From Kutzneria sp. CA-103260 (GTDB taxonomy: Bacteria > Actinomycetota > Actinomycetes > Mycobacteriales > Pseudonocardiaceae): a stretch of 64,000 bases of DNA. The notes beneath the pieces were generated by a model. That model was not told the origin of the DNA. It did not search any database and saw only the letters and a list, made by a program, of their open reading frames with translations. Shown piece after piece: positions 48,539 to 56,014 of the stretch; position 1 is the stretch's first letter, and every line of letters begins with the position of its first letter. The translations under genes and the position numbers were made by a program. Location: positions 4,278,001 through 4,342,000 of the forward strand of contig NZ_CP073318.1 in NCBI RefSeq assembly GCF_018263855.1, in the 5' to 3' direction.

Positions 48539-49534
48539 TCAGGCGCGTGGGGCCGCGATGCTGCCGCGGTCGACGAACTCCGGGGTGAGCAGGACGTTCG
48601 GGGCGGGGGCGGCGGCGGAGTTGATGCGGTGCAGGAGGGCATCGACCGCGGCCTCGCCCATGGCGGCGGCCGGGACGTCGGCGGCGGAGATCTGGGGGCG
48701 CAGGGCCGTCGCGTTGCGGACGGAGGTGATGGCCAGGACGGACATGTCGGCGGGGATGTCCTTGCCAGCGGCGGAAAGGGCGGCGATCAGGCCGGCAAGG
48801 GAGCGCTCGTTGATGGTGAGGATGGCAGTGGTGTCCGGGGCCTGGGCCAGGATCGAGGCCAGGCAGCCGGCGGCCGCGTCGTCGCTGTCGTCGCAGCACA
48901 CGGCGAGGCCGGCCAGCTCGACGGTGGCCTTCTCGAAGGCGTCGGCGGCCCGGAAGGCCGGGCCGTACTCGTGGTCCAGCAGTTCCTGGGGGCGGTTGAC
49001 GAGAGCGATGTTCTTATGCCCCAAGGCATGCATCCGGCGGACGCCCTCGGTGACCAGGCCGGCGTAGTCGAGGTCGACCCAGCCGTGGGCGTCGTCGGCC
49101 CCGGTGCGGCCGATGGTGACAAACGGGAAGCCCTGCTCGATGAGCCCGGTGACGCGGGCGTCCCGCAGCAGGGTCTCCATCAGGATGACGCCGTCGACCC
49201 GCCGCTCGGTGATCATGCGGTCGAACCGCTCCGGCCCGCTTGGCGACAGCAACACGTCGTAGTCCCGCTCGGCCGCCGCCTCGGCCACGGCCCCGACGAA
49301 GTGCAGTTGGTCCACCGACAGGTGCGGGCCGGTCGGCGGTATGACCAGCCCGATCGTCCGGGTCGATCCCTCGGCCAGGGCCCGCGCGGTGGCGTTGGGC
49401 CGATACCCGGACTCCTCGATCACGCGGGTGATGCGCTCGTGCAACTCCGGGCTGACCTGCCGTTTCCCGCTCAGCACGTACGAGACCGTGCTCCGGGACA
49501 CTCCCGCCAGCTTGGCGATCTCACCGATGTTCAC
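48539..49534 (-). CDS. LacI-family repressor of the sugar ABC operon
   Basis: This 331-residue LacI/GalR regulator starts at GTG 49534. The HTH is at residues 1-25 (NIGEIAKLAGVSRSTVSYVLSG), with a hinge helix region near 45-55 (YRPNATARALAEGS). The periplasmic-binding-protein-like ligand core takes up the rest. It is the first gene of a minus-strand set followed by transporter, GH31 and GH39-like genes. Two overlapping perfect palindromes of LacI type lie 17 bp upstream (49551-49576). It should repress the operon until the imported sugar binds. Confidence 0.94.
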   Translation of the reverse strand: MNIGEIAKLAGVSRSTVSYVLSGKRQVSPELHERITRVIEESGYRPNATARALAEGSTRTIGLVIPPTGPHLSVDQLHFVGAVAEAAAERDYDVLLSPSGPERFDRMITERRVDGVILMETLLRDARVTGLIEQGFPFVTIGRTGADDAHGWVDLDYAGLVTEGVRRMHALGHKNIALVNRPQELLDHEYGPAFRAADAFEKATVELAGLAVCCDDSDDAAAGCLASILAQAPDTTAILTINERSLAGLIAALSAAGKDIPADMSVLAITSVRNATALRPQISAADVPAAAMGEAAVDALLHRINSAAAPAPNVLLTPEFVDRGSIAAPRA

Positions 49535-49550
49535 CCGCGGCCTCCTTGTC

Positions 49551-49576
49551 GCGAACCGGTTCGCGAACCGGTTCGC
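49551..49576. promoter_or_regulatory. Overlapping LacI-type operators
   Basis: GCGAACCGGTTCGC occurs at 49551-49564 and again at 49563-49576, sharing GC. Each is a perfect 14-bp palindrome with the central CG typical of LacI-family sites. The distance between centres is 12 bp. Confidence 0.85.
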
Positions 49577-49608
49577 CAGACTGTAGGAGCAAGGCGGGGA
49601 CCCGTCAA

Positions 49609-49628
49609 CGGTCGAAAGGTTTCGACCG
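49609..49628. promoter_or_regulatory. Second LacI-type palindrome (CGAAAGGTTTCG core)
   Basis: CGGTCGAAAGGTTTCGACCG has 9-bp perfect arms. It lies between the two LacI genes, 7 bp after the stop of the 49636-50655 gene and 33 bp upstream of the first operator pair. It may be the site for the second LacI protein or a terminator for its gene. A related CGAAA...TTTCG pattern is known from actinomycete xylan regulators. Confidence 0.5.
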
Positions 49629-49635
49629 CCTGGGC

Positions 49636-50655
49636 CTAAACCGACGGCGCCAGCAGGCGGGGCGGGGCGGTGCTGTGCCGGATCACCAGCGACGTCGCCA
49701 GGTCCACCCGGGTGGACGCGGGCCGCTCACCCCGACCCAGCTGCAACGCCAGCCGGGCGGCGGTTTCGGCCATGGCGACCAGCGGCTGGCGCACGGTGGT
49801 CAGGGGCGGGCCGACCCAGCGGGCCAGGGGCAGGTCGTCGAAGCCAACGACGCTGAGGTCGTCGGGGATGGTCAGGCCGAGCTCGCGGGCGGCCTCGTAG
49901 ACGCCGAGGGCCTGCAGGTCGTTGCCGGCGAAGACGGCGGTGGGCCGCTGCGGCAGGGAGAGCAGATCGCGGCCGGCGCTGTAGCCGGCCTCGGTGTGAA
50001 AGTCGCCCTCCCGCACCAGTTTCGGGTCGACGGGCAGGCCGGCCGTCTCCAGGGCGGCCCGGTAGCCGTCGAGCCGGGCCCGGCTGCACAGCATCCGGGA
50101 CGGCCCGCCGATGATGCCGATCCGCCGGTGCCCGAGCTCGATCAGGTGTCGGGTGGCGTTGAGCCCGCCGTGCCAGTTGTTGGTGCCGACGGCGGGCACC
50201 CCGTCGGCCGGGTCACCGGCGGGATCCAGGACCACAAAAGGGATCTCCCGGCTGCCCAACTGGGCCCGCTGCGCGGCGTCGAGGTCGGACAGCACCAGCA
50301 CGACCCCGGTCGGCCGGCGGGCCAGCACACCGTCCACCCAGGACTGCCCGGGCGAGTGCCGGTCGGCCGCCTCGGACAGCACGACGTTGAGTTTCTCCTG
50401 CCGGGCAACGTTTTCCACGCCCCGGATGACCTCCATCGCCCACGCGCTCTCCAGCTCGTGGAACACGAGGTCGAACAGCCGCGACGGCGGACCGGCAGCC
50501 CGGCGCCGATAACCGTGCTGGTGCAGCAGCTCCTCGACGCGAGCCCGGGTGGCCGGCGCGACGTCGGACCGCCCGTTGAGCACCTTGGACACGGTCGGAG
50601 TGGACACTCCCGCCGCCCTCGCGATCTCCGCCAGCGTCGGAGCGTCACCACGCAT
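49636..50655 (-). CDS. LacI-family transcriptional regulator (second)
   Basis: This is a 339-residue LacI/GalR protein. The HTH is LAEIARAAGVSTPTVSKVLNG (residues 8-28), the hinge PPSRLFDLVF. The ligand domain has VFAGNDLQALGVYEAARELG and SVVGFDDLPLARWVGPPLTTVRQP. It lies directly upstream of the other LacI gene, transcribed the same way. Its binding site may be the CGAAA-type palindrome at 49609-49628, giving the operon two sugar inputs. The XylR-like ligand domain suggests a pentose or its oligomer, but this is tentative. Confidence 0.92.
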   Translation of the reverse strand: MRGDAPTLAEIARAAGVSTPTVSKVLNGRSDVAPATRARVEELLHQHGYRRRAAGPPSRLFDLVFHELESAWAMEVIRGVENVARQEKLNVVLSEAADRHSPGQSWVDGVLARRPTGVVLVLSDLDAAQRAQLGSREIPFVVLDPAGDPADGVPAVGTNNWHGGLNATRHLIELGHRRIGIIGGPSRMLCSRARLDGYRAALETAGLPVDPKLVREGDFHTEAGYSAGRDLLSLPQRPTAVFAGNDLQALGVYEAARELGLTIPDDLSVVGFDDLPLARWVGPPLTTVRQPLVAMAETAARLALQLGRGERPASTRVDLATSLVIRHSTAPPRLLAPSV

Positions 50656-50673
50656 GAGCCGGGATGTTACCGG

Positions 50674-51426
50674 TTACATCGCCGAAATGTTTCGAAGCCA
50701 GCCGAGGACCGCCGAGCCGAATTCCGGGCCGGCGAAGGCGCTCCAGTGGTCGCCGGGCACCCGCACGTACCGCGAGGAGGGCAGCGCCGCGGCCAAGCGG
50801 TCGGCGGAGGCGTGGCTGCGGTCGTCCGCCCCGATCGCCACCAGCGTCGGCACGTCGATCTCGGCCAACGCCTCCAGCGGCGTCGCGACATGGGTGTCCA
50901 GCACGTGGAGCAGGGCATTCGGGTCCTGACCGAGCTGGTCGAGCCAGTGTTTGGTCTGCTGTCCGGCCTGGTCCAGCTCGCCGCCGGTGGCGATCGCGGT
51001 CAGCGTCCGCCGGTAGCCGCCGGTCCGGCTGGTCTCCCCCTCGACCGCGTCCAGGCCCTGGCCGGCGATGACCGCCCGCCGCGGCCGGGCGCCGCGAACC
51101 AGCATGCGCAAGGTCACACGGCCGCCCAGCGAATAGCCGCCCAGGTCGTAGTCGTCGAGACCGAGGTGCTCGACCAGGGCCAGGCCGTCGTCGGCGAGCA
51201 CGTCGGGCGGATAGGCGGCCGGGTCGTGCGGACGGGCGCTCGCGCCGTGCCCGCGAAGATCGGGCAGGATCACCCGGAAGCCGCTGTCCGCGATCATGCG
51301 GGCCGGCCCCTGGTCGATCCACTGCGAGCCGACGCCCATCACGCCGTGCAGCAGCACGACCGGCCGGCCCTCCCCCAGTTCCTGGTACGCGATGCTCAGG
51401 CCGTCAAAGCCGCGGAACTCCTGCAC
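50674..51426 (-). CDS. Alpha/beta-hydrolase (serine type)
   Basis: This is a 250-residue alpha/beta-hydrolase. HGVMG (27-31) forms the oxyanion region, LRGHGAS the following loop, the nucleophile elbow GYSLGG has Ser99, and PGDHWSAF near residue 230 supplies the histidine. The size and pattern match many lactonase/esterase-like actinobacterial proteins. It ends 18 bp from the second LacI gene start, with which it could be cotranscribed. The substrate is unknown. Confidence 0.87.
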   Translation of the reverse strand: MQEFRGFDGLSIAYQELGEGRPVVLLHGVMGVGSQWIDQGPARMIADSGFRVILPDLRGHGASARPHDPAAYPPDVLADDGLALVEHLGLDDYDLGGYSLGGRVTLRMLVRGARPRRAVIAGQGLDAVEGETSRTGGYRRTLTAIATGGELDQAGQQTKHWLDQLGQDPNALLHVLDTHVATPLEALAEIDVPTLVAIGADDRSHASADRLAAALPSSRYVRVPGDHWSAFAGPEFGSAVLGWLRNISAM

Positions 51427-51477
51427 CCGGCGGATTCTGGCACGGACCAGGCCGGCGGCGCGTGCGGTTTTCGCGCC

Positions 51478-52242
51478 TCACTTGCCGTGCGGGTCGCTGT
51501 GGTTCAGCGTGGCCACGACCTGGTCGTACTCACCGTTCACCGCGCTGTAGCGGAGGAACTTGACCCGCTCGACCTGGATCTCCTTGGCGTCGGGGCGGGT
51601 CTCCAGCAGCATCACGACCTCGTCGACGAACTCGTCCAGCGGCATGGCGAAGTCGCTGGTCTCCTGGCCGGGCATCAGCGCGGTGCGCACCGACGGCGGC
51701 ACCAGCTCCACCACCTTCACCGTGGTGTCGGCCAGCTGCATGCGCAGCGACTCGCTGAGCATGTGGATCGCCGCCTTGGTGGCGTTGTAGCTGGGCGTGA
51801 CCTTGAGCGGGGTGAAGGCCAGGCCCGAGGAGACGGTGACGATGGTGGCGTCCGGACGGGTCTGCAGGTGCTCGACGAACGCCGCGACCAGGCGGATCGG
51901 CCCGAGCAGGTTGGTGGTCACGATGGCCTCGGCCGAGGCCAGGAAGCCCTCCGGCTTGTGCCAGTCCTCCACCTGCATGATGCCGGCCATCGCGATCAGC
52001 ACGTTCAGCTCGGGGTGCCGGGCCAGCACCTGCTTGGCCGCGGCCTCGATGCTGCCGGCGTCGGCGGTGTCGATCAGCACGGTGTCGATCTCGGGGTGCT
52101 CGACGGCGATCTGCTCCAGCAGCGCGGTGCGGCGGCCGCCGACGATGACCTTGTTGCCCCGGTCCTTCAGGGCCAGCGCCAAGGCGAGGCCGATGCCGCT
52201 GGTCGCGCCGGGGATGAAGACGGTGTTTCCGGTGATGTCCAT
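51478..52242 (-). CDS. Short-chain dehydrogenase/reductase (DltE-like)
   Basis: This 254-residue SDR is taken from ATG 52242 (MDITGNTVFIPGATSGIG). GATSGIG at 12-18 binds the cofactor, GGRR follows the second strand (NADP-type). AMAG replaces NNAG, VSSG gives the serine and YNATKAA the Tyr/Lys pair. The overall sequence follows the DltE-type reductases annotated in many bacteria. It is divergent from an XRE/MmyB-type regulator at 52344; in actinomycetes such pairs are frequent, the regulator controlling the SDR. Confidence 0.92.
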   Translation of the reverse strand: MDITGNTVFIPGATSGIGLALALALKDRGNKVIVGGRRTALLEQIAVEHPEIDTVLIDTADAGSIEAAAKQVLARHPELNVLIAMAGIMQVEDWHKPEGFLASAEAIVTTNLLGPIRLVAAFVEHLQTRPDATIVTVSSGLAFTPLKVTPSYNATKAAIHMLSESLRMQLADTTVKVVELVPPSVRTALMPGQETSDFAMPLDEFVDEVVMLLETRPDAKEIQVERVKFLRYSAVNGEYDQVVATLNHSDPHGK

Positions 52243-52343
52243 GGCCGTAACCCTGCTCGGGTTCGAGAGCCGTGTGCAGAGAGCACTCATCGGGGGATTC
52301 GCGATCCCTGGCTGGCGTCCGGCCTCCCGCCGATACTTGGCGT

Positions 52344-53189
52344 ATGGACCGAGCTGCACTGGCCTCCTTCCTCCGGACGCGACGGGAGGCGCTGCGCCCC
52401 GAGGACGTCGGGCTGCCGGCCGGCGCCCGCCGCCGGACCAGCGGCCTGCGCCGCGAGGAGGTCGCGTCGCTGGCGGCGATGTCCACCGACTACTACACGC
52501 GTCTGGAGCAGGAACGGGGCCCGCAGCCGAGCGAGCAGATGCTGGCCGCGCTGGCCCGGGCGCTGCGGCTGTCCAATCACGAACGGGACTACCTGTTCCG
52601 GGTGGCCGGCCGCAACGCGCCGTCACCGGTCTCGGCCGGCGCGCACGTCGCCCCGGCGCTGCTGCGGGTGCTGGACCGGCTCGACGACACGCCCGCGCTC
52701 ATCCTGTCCAACCTGGGCGAAGTGCTGGTGCAGAACCGCATGTCCAAGGCGCTGATGGGTGATCACACCGCGTACACCGGGCTGGCCCGCAGCGAAATCT
52801 ACCGCTGGTTCACCGATCCCCAGCAGCGGCTGATCTATCCCGAGGACGACCGCGACCGGCAGAGCCGGGCACTGGTGGCCAACCTCCGCTTCGCGTACGG
52901 GCAGATGGGCCCCCGGTCACGGGCCGGCGAGCTGGTCTCCGTGCTGGAGAAGGCCAGCACGGAGTTCGCGGGACTGTGGGAACGGCAGGAAGTCGCGCAG
53001 CGGTTCGCCGACCACAAGACGCTGCTGCACCCCGAGCTCGGGCCGATCGAGGTCGACTGCCAGGCCCTGTTCACCGAGGACCAGTCGCAGGCGCTGCTGG
53101 TGCTGACCGCTCCCCCACGCAGTGAGGGCCACGAGAAGCTCCAGCTGCTGAGCGTGCTGGGCCACGAGCGGTTCCCCGTGTCTAACTGA
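52344..53189 (+). CDS. XRE-family regulator with MmyB-like ligand domain (second)
   Basis: This 281-residue regulator is of the same architecture as the one at 41062. The XRE HTH is at about 5-85 (RRRTSGLRREEVASLAAMSTDYYTRLEQERG), then an MmyB-like ligand domain (ALILSNLGEVLVQNRMSKALMG and onward). ATG 52344 has no ribosome site, but GATACT at 52332-52337 would be a -10 for a leaderless transcript starting at the ATG. It is divergent from the DltE-like SDR, its probable target, and converges with the exonuclease-type gene (8-bp overlap). Confidence 0.92.
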   Translation: MDRAALASFLRTRREALRPEDVGLPAGARRRTSGLRREEVASLAAMSTDYYTRLEQERGPQPSEQMLAALARALRLSNHERDYLFRVAGRNAPSPVSAGAHVAPALLRVLDRLDDTPALILSNLGEVLVQNRMSKALMGDHTAYTGLARSEIYRWFTDPQQRLIYPEDDRDRQSRALVANLRFAYGQMGPRSRAGELVSVLEKASTEFAGLWERQEVAQRFADHKTLLHPELGPIEVDCQALFTEDQSQALLVLTAPPRSEGHEKLQLLSVLGHERFPVSN

Positions 53190-53859
53190 TCGTGGCCAGC
53201 ACCGGGTGGTGGTCGGACAGGCCCTCGTTGTCGAGGACCCGCGCGTTCGTGGCCGTCGCACCGCGCACGATCACGTGGTCGATGGCCTGCTCGCCCTGGG
53301 TGGTCGCGCCGGGCGGCAGCTCGGCGACCCGAAAGCCTTCGCCAAGGCCGCTGACCACGGTGTCGCCGTCAGCGTTGAAATCCCCCATCAGCACCGCCGG
53401 CTCTACCGCCAGATCCCGCAGCTTCGCCAGCTGACCGGCCCGTTTCGCCTCCCACCAGCTGACGTGCGTGGCGACCATGGTGAGACCGGCGGTGTGCACG
53501 GCCAACCCGCCCTTGCCCCAGTCGTCGTGGAACTGCAGCTCGGTGATCACCCGGCTCGGGCCGTCGACCAGCAGCACCAGGTACTCGGTGTCGTCCTTCA
53601 GCTGGGACGGCATCTTCCGCGGCCGCGGCACCCGGCGGTAGCGCATCGCGTGCACCGTGCGGCCGGTCGTCGCGCGGATGGCCGCCAGCAGGTCGCCGCT
53701 GACCTCCTGCAGCGCGACGACCTCGGCCGGCAGCTCCGCCACCCGCCCGGCGATCGCGGCGACCCGCTTCGACTCGTCCGGCCAGTGGGTCGCCACGTCC
53801 TCGCCCCAGTTCTCGGCGTGGATGCGGTGCAGCACGTTCCAGGTCGCGACGGTGATCAC
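53182..53859 (-). CDS. Endonuclease/exonuclease/phosphatase-fold protein
   Basis: This is a 225-residue protein of the DNase I/ExoIII-like metal-dependent phosphodiesterase fold. TWNVLH gives the catalytic Asn, VALQEV the metal-binding Glu, GDFNADGD the central Asp, DHVIVRG a further Asp, and SDHHPV the final histidine. No signal peptide from GTG 53859, so it is cytosolic. The family covers DNA repair enzymes, RNA deadenylases and lipid phosphatases, so the substrate is not set. It is cotranscribed after the secreted hydrolase gene (11-bp gap). Confidence 0.9.
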   Translation of the reverse strand: MITVATWNVLHRIHAENWGEDVATHWPDESKRVAAIAGRVAELPAEVVALQEVSGDLLAAIRATTGRTVHAMRYRRVPRPRKMPSQLKDDTEYLVLLVDGPSRVITELQFHDDWGKGGLAVHTAGLTMVATHVSWWEAKRAGQLAKLRDLAVEPAVLMGDFNADGDTVVSGLGEGFRVAELPPGATTQGEQAIDHVIVRGATATNARVLDNEGLSDHHPVLATIS

Positions 53860-53870
53860 GTGCGGCGATG

Positions 53871-55244
53871 CTAGTGGACGGCGTCCCGCACGATCTCCGC
53901 CGCGTCCGCCGGTAGCAGGAAGCCCTTGACCACGGCCTGCGCCGCCGCCCGGCCCACGGCCGCGACATAGTCGGCGTTCGTCGGGTACAGCCGGGCCAGC
54001 TGTTCCGGGGTGAAGGGGACCGTCGTGCCTTCGAGCGTGCACTGGAGGCTGTCGCCAGTGTTTCCGGTTCCGGTCAGGGTCGCGGCCGGCGCTTGCAGGG
54101 CCGGCGTGCGGATCCCGCCTTCGGCGTTGCCGTACTGGTCGCGGACCATCGCCGGCGGCGTCCCGGTGATCGTGATCCGGTCCGCTTCCGGGGGTGCGGC
54201 GCCGTAGCGGACCCAGGCGTTCAGGTGCGCCAGCGCGGCGTCCATGACGTAGCGCTCCTGGCCGTCGTTCGGCGGCAGCCCACACTGCGGCAACGTGATG
54301 CCCGGGAAGAAGCGCTGGATCTCGACCTGGCCCAGTTGCTGCACGTGCGCGTCCACGTGCGAGGTGCCTGGGATCTCCCACAGCCGGAAGCGTGGATTGT
54401 CCGGCTGCGCGGCCGGAAAGTAGTTCAGCGGGGCCAGCACGTCGGTCTCCGTCTGCACGGTCAACACCGGAACACCGGAATCCGTCCTCGTCCACGCTGC
54501 CGGGGAGAGCTGGTTCAAGTTGATCGGCGCCCCGGCGTCCCGACGGCTGTGGATCAGGAAACCGTCGTACAGGCGCTGGACCGGCTGGATCGCGTTGGCG
54601 TAGGTGACCATCCGGAACGCCGACTGCGACTCGCCGTCCGCGATCAACGCCTTGGGCTTGAGGCCCTGCAACGGATCCGCCCCCTGCGGGTGCCGCAGAG
54701 CTTGCGCCGCCTGCGAGAAGATGTCGTACGAGAACGTGTCACCCGGGTGGTTCAGCGTCCCGTAGCGGCCAGGGTCGATCTTCTTCAGGGCATCGACCCC
54801 GAGCTGCTGCGCGGAGACGCCCACCCAGGCGTAGCCGGCGCGGAGCAGTTCCTCGTTCTCGTACTGGAAGTCCGGGTCGAGATCGATGCCGGCCGTGACG
54901 TTCAGCCACTCCACCACGACCGTGCCGTTGAACCTCGCCGGATCCGCCGGCCGCCGGACCAGCATCCTCGTCTCGTACGGGGCCTGCTCCGCCGGCGTCA
55001 CCGACCACCGCCCGTCGCCCGTCCACGTGCCGCTCTGCGCGTATCCCGTGGCCGTGCCACCGAAGAAGTACTCCTGCTCGGTGTACCCCGCCGCGCCCAA
55101 CGGCACCGGCGACGAGTTGAACGGAATGCCCAACCGGCCGCCCGTCACCGGCCCCGACACCTGTGGCCCCTCCGCCGCGCTGGCCGCCGGGGCCAGCGTG
55201 ACCATCAGCATTATGGCGAGAACCGCTCCCAGTAAGCGCACCAT
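53871..55244 (-). CDS. Secreted alpha/beta-hydrolase-domain protein (Abhydrolase_10-like)
   Basis: This 457-residue exported protein is taken from ATG 55244. A signal peptide of about 24 residues ends ASA|AEG; the upstream in-frame start would bury it. The fold is the large alpha/beta-hydrolase type common in actinomycetes: VVVEWLNVTAGIDLDPDF, nucleophile region IADGESQSAFR, and histidine in IPGTSHVDAHV. It probably hydrolyses an ester or lipid outside the cell. The following gene (53182-53859) is in the same direction. Confidence 0.85.
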   Translation of the reverse strand: MVRLLGAVLAIMLMVTLAPAASAAEGPQVSGPVTGGRLGIPFNSSPVPLGAAGYTEQEYFFGGTATGYAQSGTWTGDGRWSVTPAEQAPYETRMLVRRPADPARFNGTVVVEWLNVTAGIDLDPDFQYENEELLRAGYAWVGVSAQQLGVDALKKIDPGRYGTLNHPGDTFSYDIFSQAAQALRHPQGADPLQGLKPKALIADGESQSAFRMVTYANAIQPVQRLYDGFLIHSRRDAGAPINLNQLSPAAWTRTDSGVPVLTVQTETDVLAPLNYFPAAQPDNPRFRLWEIPGTSHVDAHVQQLGQVEIQRFFPGITLPQCGLPPNDGQERYVMDAALAHLNAWVRYGAAPPEADRITITGTPPAMVRDQYGNAEGGIRTPALQAPAATLTGTGNTGDSLQCTLEGTTVPFTPEQLARLYPTNADYVAAVGRAAAQAVVKGFLLPADAAEIVRDAVH

Positions 55245-55339
55245 CCCAGTGCTACTCCGGGGCAGCTCCGGGAACAACGCAATTTCAGCACCGGCAAATT
55301 GGGCCAATGTCGTGAACAGGACGGTCCTAGCATCCGCGC

Positions 55340-55594
55340 ATGAACCTCACCGACCAGGAGCTCGACGGGCTTTCTGAGCTCGCTCAGGCGGCCACCTCCG
55401 GCCCGTGGTTTGTCGCCGTCAGCACCGTCCCCGACACCGGCCTCGGCGAGATCGTCGCCGCCGCACTCATCCAGCAGCCCCGCTACATCGACGTCGCCGA
55501 CGAGCGCTGGGGACGAGAACGCCTCCTTCATCGCCGTGGCCCGGCAGGCGGTTCCGCGGCTCATCGGGGAGATTCGGCGGCGGAGGGGGATTAG
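55340..55594 (+). pseudogene. Frameshifted small hypothetical gene next to palindromic copy 3
   Basis: From ATG 55340 the frame reads MNLTDQELDGLSELAQAATS and on to IDVADERWG. At about 55512 the expected continuation GDENASFIAVARQAVPRLI switches to the +1 frame, and the original frame ends at TAG 55592-55594. The rejoined product resembles the small Ea22-like proteins of phages and actinomycetes that end with FIAxARxxVPxLxxE. The 3' end runs straight into the flank of palindromic element copy 3. A sequencing error cannot be excluded. Confidence 0.5.
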
Positions 55595-55662
55595 CCGGGG
55601 GATGGGGTTTTGGGTGGGTGGTTTTTGGGGGTGGGGTCTGGGTGGGGTTTTTGGGTGGCTCC

Positions 55663-55781
55663 GGGTGGATTTTGCGTGGAGCCTCTGGGCGATGGCAGTC
55701 GAGGCAAGAATCGGGCAGGCTGCGCCTGCCTCGATCGCCGGACAGCTTATGCCATCGCCCTCCTCCACGCAAAATCCACCC
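55663..55781 (+). repeat. Palindromic element, copy 3
   Basis: GGGTGGATTTTGCGTGGAG (55663-55681) and CTCCACGCAAAATCCACCC (55763-55781) pair perfectly over 19 bp. The inner GGGCGATGGC/GCCATCGCCC and central GGCAGGC/GCCTGCC pairs are kept. It has the same orientation as copy 1 on the plus strand. Confidence 0.92.
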
Positions 55782-55793
55782 TCCGAGGTAAGG

Positions 55794-56014
55794 GGTGGGG
55801 GTTGCTGGGGCGGTCGCGCTTTTCGGCGCTGGCGCTTTGGCTAGATTTAGATCCCCTGGGCCTTTTTTCGGCCCCTCCCGCATCCATCTCCCACGCTTCG
55901 CTCGGGCGGCCTTCTCGCCACCCTCTTCCTGGCCTTCCGGCCCCGCCCTTCGTCGGCCAGTTCTTCCTCTTTTTCGGGTGCTGTTTCGCTGTGGAGTTGT
56001 CAAAGAACGAGCGG
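55794..56014 (-). other. Non-coding stretch with several small hairpins downstream of gene B
   Basis: Read in the gene B direction, the first about 30 bp (TTTGACAACTCCACAGCGAAA) match the region after gene A. About 190 bp specific to B follow, with hairpins such as GGCCGGAAGGCC (55931-55942 on plus) and GGGCC/GGCCC around an A-run (55858-55874). No frame is convincing. It could be a structured untranslated region or terminator; nothing proves an RNA. Confidence 0.35.

Noticed and set aside
49546..52755. 1069-residue plus-strand frame
   Set aside because: It runs antisense across LacI, hydrolase and SDR genes that each have full family motifs on the minus strand.
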